Shown: positions 59,721 to 64,000 of the stretch, piece by piece
Layout of the letters: each line of letters begins with the position of its first letter
Position numbering within the stretch: position 1 is the stretch's first letter
Assembly: GCA_012523405.1 (NCBI GenBank)
Contig: JAAYIN010000095.1
Location: 1 to 64,000, forward strand
Reading direction: 5' to 3'
Source: Clostridiales bacterium
GTDB taxonomy: Bacteria; Bacillota; Clostridia; Christensenellales; Aristaeellaceae
DNA: 64,000 nucleotides
The notes under the pieces: model-generated
Database searches by the model: none
The model's input: only the letters and a program-made list of their open reading frames with translations
Told to the model about the DNA's origin: nothing
Program-made: the position numbers and the translations under genes

Positions 59721-60872
59721 ATGATTCGTCTTGGTATTGAAAGAGTTTCAGAATACCGCGAAGTTTTCTCTGGAAAAAAATTAGGAATGATCACCGCTCC
59801 ATCGGGCACAGATCAAAAACTGCATTCATCTGCCGAATTATTCATGCAGCAATATCCATTATCCGCTTTTTATGGTCCAGAGCATGGAATCCGCGGCGAA
59901 GCCGATGCAGGCGACCCTGTTGATGGTGTCATGATTGACGTAAGAACAGGACTCCCCATGTACAGCCTTTACCGCACCGATAGCAAGGATTTTACCGCCG
60001 ATATGCTTGAGGGCATTGACGCTTTGGTTTATGATATACAGGATCTTGGACTTCGCTTTTATACCTATATATCCACAATGGTCAAAGCACTTGAAGCGTG
60101 CACTGCTTACGGCAAAGAGTTGATCATCCTTGATAGACCTAATCCGCTTGGCGGGCAATGCATTGATGGCGGTCGTCTGCATAACGATTACGAAAGTTTC
60201 GTAGGCTGCTACGATATCCCCATTCGATATGGGCTTACCATCGGTGAACTGGCGATGATGGTGCATTCGGAGCAAAAGATGAATTGTAAGCTCACCGTAA
60301 TTCCCATGACGGGATGGACACGCGATCTCTTGTTTCCAGACCTAGGTTATCCCTTTTTGATGCCTAGTCCATCTATTCCAAACTTTCATAACGCCATGCT
60401 TTATGCTGGCACCTGCTTGCTTGAGGGGACAAACATCTCCGAGGGACGCGGCACATCAGACCCCTTCGCTATCCTTGGCGCACCATTCATTGATGCGTTC
60501 GATCTTTGTGACGCCCTACATTCGCTCAGAATTCCGGGTGTACTCATTACCCCTACCTTCTTCACGCCCAGTGCAAGCAAGCATGCAGGAAGCCCATGTC
60601 AGGGCGTTCACCTGCATCTAACCAGTCCATCCGCTTACCCTGCTGTATCTACAGGCGTACAGATCATCGACACCCTTCGGACACTATATCCCAAGGACTT
60701 TTCATATGCATCTTCACTGGAAGTCAATCATAAGCATATGCTTGATTTGCTCAGCGGCAGCGATGCACTCAGAACAAACCTCAGTACAGAGCCGCTCCTT
60801 GAGGAATGGAAAAAAGATAGTTTGGATTTTGAAGAACGTTCATCTTCGTATCATTTATATGGATGGAGGTAA
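59721..60872 (+). CDS. namZ: Exo-beta-N-acetylmuramidase NamZ (DUF1343, GH171)
   Basis: NamZ removes terminal MurNAc from the non-reducing ends of peptidoglycan fragments. The 383-residue protein has the DUF1343 pattern: LGMITAPSGTD, AFYGPEHGIRGEADAGDPV, LVYDIQDLGLRFYTYISTM, ILDRPNPLGG and EGTNISEGRGTSDPF. The ATG at 59721 follows AAGGAGGTG, and the protein begins directly with the catalytic domain, with no signal peptide, in contrast to the secreted Bacillus enzyme YbbC. It is the first gene of the namZ-nagZ-kinase-GNAT unit. Confidence 0.93.
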   Translation: MIRLGIERVSEYREVFSGKKLGMITAPSGTDQKLHSSAELFMQQYPLSAFYGPEHGIRGEADAGDPVDGVMIDVRTGLPMYSLYRTDSKDFTADMLEGIDALVYDIQDLGLRFYTYISTMVKALEACTAYGKELIILDRPNPLGGQCIDGGRLHNDYESFVGCYDIPIRYGLTIGELAMMVHSEQKMNCKLTVIPMTGWTRDLLFPDLGYPFLMPSPSIPNFHNAMLYAGTCLLEGTNISEGRGTSDPFAILGAPFIDAFDLCDALHSLRIPGVLITPTFFTPSASKHAGSPCQGVHLHLTSPSAYPAVSTGVQIIDTLRTLYPKDFSYASSLEVNHKHMLDLLSGSDALRTNLSTEPLLEEWKKDSLDFEERSSSYHLYGWR

Positions 60873-60877
60873 ACCCC

Positions 60878-62437
60878 TTGCTTAACATGTCATTGAAGCA
60901 AAAGATCGGTCAAAGAATTGTTGTTGGCTTTCCCGGATATGAGATTCCGGCAGAACTGGAAAGCCTTGTGAAGGAGCATTATGTCGCTAACTTCATATTG
61001 TTTTCAGAGAACATACGTGATAAATCGCAAGCAAAGCAGCTTTGTGCAGACCTACAAGCACTAACGCTTCGCCATACGGGTACATCTGCATTCATTACCA
61101 TTGACCAAGAAGGCGGCATTGTTTCGCGCCTTGGAAGCGATGCAGCTGTTGTGCCAAGCGCCATGTGTATTTCAGCTTCAGGAAATCCGAAAAACGCCTA
61201 CACAGCTGGATATATCACCGGAAGTGAGCTTGCTGCCATTGGCGTTAACTTTGACCTTGCGCCCAATATGGACGTAAACTCCAATGCTGCCAATCCTGTA
61301 ATTGGCGTACGCAGCTATGGAGACACGCCTCAAACCGTCAGCATCTATGGCACAGAGATGATCCGTGGTCTCATGGACGGCGGCGTGCTATGCTGCGCAA
61401 AGCACTTTCCTGGGCATGGAGATACGGCAATTGACTCTCATTTAAGCCTTCCGCTCGTTGATAAAACCGTTACCGAACTGGAAGCATGTGAACTCGCTCC
61501 CTTCAGGGCTGCTATTGCTGCAGAGGTTCCCGCCATCATGACAACCCACATCCTCTTTCCTCATCTCGAACCCAAAGAAATACCTGCAACCATGTCCAGA
61601 CGTATCATCACGGATTTACTCAAGGAGCAAATGGGGTTTGAAGGACTGGTATTGTCAGATTGTATGATGATGCAAGCCATTCAAAAGTTCTATGGTACTG
61701 TAAACGGTATGGTGCAAGCAATTCATGCAGGGGTTGATTTGGTCTTCACCTCGCATAGTATGGCTTTTGCCAAGGATGCCTGCATTGCGATTGAAGAAAA
61801 CTTGCATTCAGGCATGCTCAGCATGGAGGAGATGGATGCATCTGTCCAAAAAATACTGATGTACAAAGCTCAAGTTAAACCATCGACCGCTTCCATAGAC
61901 CTTGTTGGTTGCCAGGAGCACCGCAATCAAGTCAAACAATTGATGAACGACGGTATGTCCGTTGTCCATCTCCCTGAAACTGGACTTCCTGCAATCGGTT
62001 CTAATCCCCTATTTTTAGGATGTCATCCATTCCGCCCCACCATTGCTTCCAATCCAGAGGATTTTAGCATCAGCTTTCCAACGCTGATGCAAGCTCAGCT
62101 CAGCGGAGATGCGATAGCAACGCCAGTTGATCCAACTGATAGCGAGATAGATGATATTACGCTAGAAACCAAAGACCACACTTCCATAGTCATTGGAACG
62201 TATAACGGTCATATCAAAAAAGGACAGCTACAGCTGGTGCATGCACTTGCTACGCTTGATATACCTGTTATCTGTATAGCGCTGCGCAATCCATATGATT
62301 TACTCGATCTGCCTCAAAATGTTGTAACAATCGCTGCCTATCAATATGACAAGCTGAGCATTGATGCAATCGTTGATCTATTGAAAGGCAAATTGACAGC
62401 TGCAGGAAAATTACCCCTGCAAAAGCTCGGAGGTTGA
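60878..62437 (+). CDS. nagZ: Beta-N-acetylglucosaminidase NagZ (GH3)
   Basis: NagZ releases GlcNAc from GlcNAc-MurNAc or muropeptides. The 519-residue GH3 enzyme has FITIDQEGGIVSRLG, the loop motif KHFPGHGDT (residues 175-183, His-Asp dyad used as acid/base) and the nucleophile Asp261 in LSDCMMM. The C-terminal 170 residues form a second domain as in the longer Firmicutes NagZ. The TTG at 60878 is 7 bases after GGAGGT; there is no signal peptide, so the enzyme is predicted to be cytoplasmic. It follows namZ by 5 bases. Confidence 0.93.
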   Translation: MLNMSLKQKIGQRIVVGFPGYEIPAELESLVKEHYVANFILFSENIRDKSQAKQLCADLQALTLRHTGTSAFITIDQEGGIVSRLGSDAAVVPSAMCISASGNPKNAYTAGYITGSELAAIGVNFDLAPNMDVNSNAANPVIGVRSYGDTPQTVSIYGTEMIRGLMDGGVLCCAKHFPGHGDTAIDSHLSLPLVDKTVTELEACELAPFRAAIAAEVPAIMTTHILFPHLEPKEIPATMSRRIITDLLKEQMGFEGLVLSDCMMMQAIQKFYGTVNGMVQAIHAGVDLVFTSHSMAFAKDACIAIEENLHSGMLSMEEMDASVQKILMYKAQVKPSTASIDLVGCQEHRNQVKQLMNDGMSVVHLPETGLPAIGSNPLFLGCHPFRPTIASNPEDFSISFPTLMQAQLSGDAIATPVDPTDSEIDDITLETKDHTSIVIGTYNGHIKKGQLQLVHALATLDIPVICIALRNPYDLLDLPQNVVTIAAYQYDKLSIDAIVDLLKGKLTAAGKLPLQKLGG

Positions 62438-62441
62438 CGTT

Positions 62442-63356
62442 ATGCTCTTTGTTGGATGGGATGGCGGTGGGACGAGCACAAAAGTACTCTGCATGTCCAA
62501 GGACGGGTCGATCGTTGCACAAAATCAATTTGGCACGCTAAACCTCAATGGGTCAAGCGAGGATAGCATATCAGCTACAATCAGTAGTTGCTTGACTTGG
62601 ATGAGGGCGCAAGGTGAATGCGCGAGCTTATGCGTTGGTGCAGCAGGTATCAGCAACCAGCACGCAAAATCAACTCTGCAATCCTTGATTAGAAGTCAGG
62701 GCTATGACGGTCGTTTGCAGATTGTCGGCGATAGTGATATTGCACTTACAGGGGCTGTTGGCGACAGCGGCTTTGTCCTTATTGCAGGCACTGGCTCGAT
62801 ATGCATTGGTCAAGCGACGGACGGCCAGAAGGCACGCTGCGGTGGGTTCGGGCATATCCTTGACGACAAGGGGAGCGGCTATGCAATTGGACGTGATATT
62901 CTTGTTGCTGTCATTCGTGCCCAAGATGGCAGAGATCAAGCTACAGAGCTAACCGCTTTGGTAGAAAACAAGCTTGGATTCAATGATCCTGCATCCATTG
63001 TCACCTATGTACATGACGCGAACCGAGCAAAGTCAGATATTGCTGGACTCGCGCCGCTGCTATCAATTGCATATCATCATGGTGATCATGCCGCTGAAAC
63101 GATTGTCCGCAAAGCCTCTAAGCAACTATATATGCTAGTCAACGGTGCCGCGAGTCAAATCAATGTCGATAATCCCAAGCTAGCATTTCTCGGAAGCATT
63201 CTGACTCATTGTGAACCAATCACCATAGAAACCACCAGACTAATTGAATCAAAGCTCCCCCATGTACAAATCATTAAACCTCTGCATAGTGCGTCTTTTG
63301 GCGCAGCTACTCTTGCTTACAAGTATGATCAATTGGAGGGTATGAACAATGGCTGA
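62442..63356 (+). CDS. GlcNAc/MurNAc kinase, BadF/BadG ATPase family
   Basis: A 304-residue ASKHA-fold kinase with the phosphate-1 loop VGWDGGGTSTKVLC, the phosphate-2 segment VLIAGTGSICIG, CGGFGHILDDKGSGYAIGRD and an adenosine-type LAFLGSILTH. It resembles the clostridial MurK type, which phosphorylates both MurNAc and GlcNAc at O6 after import without phosphorylation. That fits an ABC importer locus lacking a PTS. The ATG lies behind GGAGGT, 4 bases after nagZ. GlcNAc-only specificity remains possible. Confidence 0.9.
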   Translation: MLFVGWDGGGTSTKVLCMSKDGSIVAQNQFGTLNLNGSSEDSISATISSCLTWMRAQGECASLCVGAAGISNQHAKSTLQSLIRSQGYDGRLQIVGDSDIALTGAVGDSGFVLIAGTGSICIGQATDGQKARCGGFGHILDDKGSGYAIGRDILVAVIRAQDGRDQATELTALVENKLGFNDPASIVTYVHDANRAKSDIAGLAPLLSIAYHHGDHAAETIVRKASKQLYMLVNGAASQINVDNPKLAFLGSILTHCEPITIETTRLIESKLPHVQIIKPLHSASFGAATLAYKYDQLEGMNNG

Positions 63357-63834
63357 TATGCTCGTACGTCTTTTAGACTTGCCCGAAGCTGATTCTCTGC
63401 TACAAAAACTTGAAATGGAAAACATTCAGATACGCCGTGCCATTGCCCCTGACAAGTTTCGCGTGGTCAACTGGGTCAAAGAACATTCCAGTATAAGCGG
63501 CGCAGGCGAATGTGATGTTTGCTTCTCCCACACACCCGTCAGCTGCTTTATCGCAACTGAAGGCGCAAAAATCATTGGCTTTGCATGCTATAATGCTACA
63601 GCGCCAGACTTTTTCGGACCGACACGCGTGCTGGAGGACTACAGAGGTCGCGACATCGGCAAAGCGCTTTTGCTGCGGTCACTTCATGCTTTGCGTGACG
63701 AAGGCTATATCTATGCCATCATCGGCGGAATTGGTCCACAAATATTCTATGAAAAATGTGTAGGCGCGACGCTCATTGAGCATTCAACACCGGGAATCTA
63801 CAAGGACTTTATCGGTGCACTGGAAAAGAAATAA
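63349..63834 (+). CDS. GNAT-family N-acetyltransferase at the end of the muropeptide unit
   Basis: A 161-residue GNAT protein. FIATEGAKIIGFACYNATAPDFFGPTRV forms the central strands, EDYRGRDIGKALLLRSLHAL holds the acetyl-CoA loop, and FYEKCVGATLI is the closing motif. The start overlaps the kinase stop by 8 bases, behind GGAGGG, so it belongs to the same unit. A tempting idea is re-acetylation of de-N-acetylated amino sugars from modified peptidoglycan, but this is inference from position only. Confidence 0.88.
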   Translation: MADMLVRLLDLPEADSLLQKLEMENIQIRRAIAPDKFRVVNWVKEHSSISGAGECDVCFSHTPVSCFIATEGAKIIGFACYNATAPDFFGPTRVLEDYRGRDIGKALLLRSLHALRDEGYIYAIIGGIGPQIFYEKCVGATLIEHSTPGIYKDFIGALEKK

Positions 63835-63852
63835 CATCAGCAAACCGCAAAC

Positions 63853-63889
63853 AAAAAGCTCAAGTGCTTATCGCTACTTGAGCTTTTTT
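63853..63889 (+). terminator. Terminator of the namZ unit
   Basis: AAAAAGCTCAAGT pairs with ACTTGAGCTTTTT around a 10-base loop, flanked by A and T runs on both sides, so it also serves the gene converging from the right. Confidence 0.93.
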
Positions 63890-63904
63890 GCTTATTAACT
63901 TTCA

Positions 63905-64000
63905 TTATCTGAACATGCGTTCAAGTTCTTCATACTTTTCATGTGTGATCAAAGCATCATGTTTCGTACCTTCAAGCCTAACAACATAAGTCCAGCGGCC
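63905..64000 (-). CDS. C-terminal end of an unidentified protein (cut by window edge)
   Basis: The minus strand from the window end reads an open frame of about 31 codons ending in LITHEKYEELERMFR and TAA at 63907-63905. It converges on the shared terminator at 63853-63889, as expected for a real gene end. The fragment is too short to name. Confidence 0.5.
   Translation of the reverse strand, partial: GRWTYVVRLEGTKHDALITHEKYEELERMFR

Noticed and set aside
1-64000. Genome-wide reassignment of UGA to an amino acid
   Set aside because: UGA is used as the stop in many tightly overlapping ATGA junctions here, such as trpC/trpF, rnfD/rnfE, rnfE/rnfA and anmK/rpiR, which would make no sense if UGA were sense.

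Overview
The window looks like chromosomal DNA of an anaerobic, spore-forming member of the Firmicutes (class Clostridia or a close relative). Pointers are sporulation genes (yabP, yabQ, divIC, dipicolinate synthase dpaA/dpaB), a tryptophan T-box riboswitch, an Rnf ion-pumping complex, strong AGGAGG-type ribosome binding sites, TTGACA/TATAAT promoters and a clostridial-type tmRNA tag. Base composition looks moderate and fairly even. I see no rRNA, tRNA, CRISPR array, insertion sequence or prophage. Genus-level assignment is not possible from what I can see.

Layout. (1) 1-4229, minus: a T-box controlled trp operon trpD-C-F-B-A, with trpA cut by the window edge and no trpE/trpG. (2) 4388-8755: an accessory stretch holding an alpha/beta hydrolase and an AraC regulator, each interrupted by one in-frame UGA, a TetR regulator with two facing promoters, a DUF2087/GIY-YIG pair and an HD-domain protein. 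(3) 8807-11762: tmRNA and smpB, then proA and a bioY biotin transporter with a BirA-like operator. (4) 11815-16186: yabP-yabQ-divIC-ppx and an EF-G paralogue. (5) 16271-27264: a sugar kinase and small genes, then cell-wall and housekeeping genes (MurF-like, ddl, dxs, tlyA, nadK, argR, recN). (6) 27385-32024: rnfC-D-E-A-B without rnfG. (7) 32097-36726: proC, rnhA, a tyrosine recombinase, lexA with an SOS box, mgtC and a small orphan gene. (8) 36708-41656, minus: three glycosyltransferases behind an amidohydrolase. (9) 41764-50856, minus: ftsK/spoIIIE, a DUF3298 protein, dpaA/dpaB, a GH65 phosphorylase and a YkvI-type membrane protein. (10) 51078-52805: a B12-binding radical SAM protein. (11) 53008-63834: a muropeptide salvage locus.

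The most notable system is the last one. A binding protein, two LplB/YtcP-type permeases and MurQ form one transcription unit. An RpiR regulator and an interrupted AnmK run the other way. A second rightward unit encodes NamZ (exo-beta-N-acetylmuramidase), NagZ (beta-N-acetylglucosaminidase), a BadF-type GlcNAc/MurNAc kinase and a GNAT acetyltransferase. NamZ and NagZ have no visible signal peptide, unlike their secreted Bacillus counterparts. The simplest reading is that the ABC importer brings in intact peptidoglycan saccharides. NamZ and NagZ would cut them in the cytoplasm, the kinase would phosphorylate MurNAc, and MurQ would convert MurNAc-6P to GlcNAc-6P. Repeated TGAAAC elements upstream of the binding-protein gene are candidate RpiR sites.

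Other points worth attention are three otherwise intact genes each broken by a single in-frame UGA (UGA is clearly a normal stop elsewhere here), an Rnf operon lacking rnfG, and a hairpin that can both terminate upstream transcription and bury the dpaA ribosome binding site.
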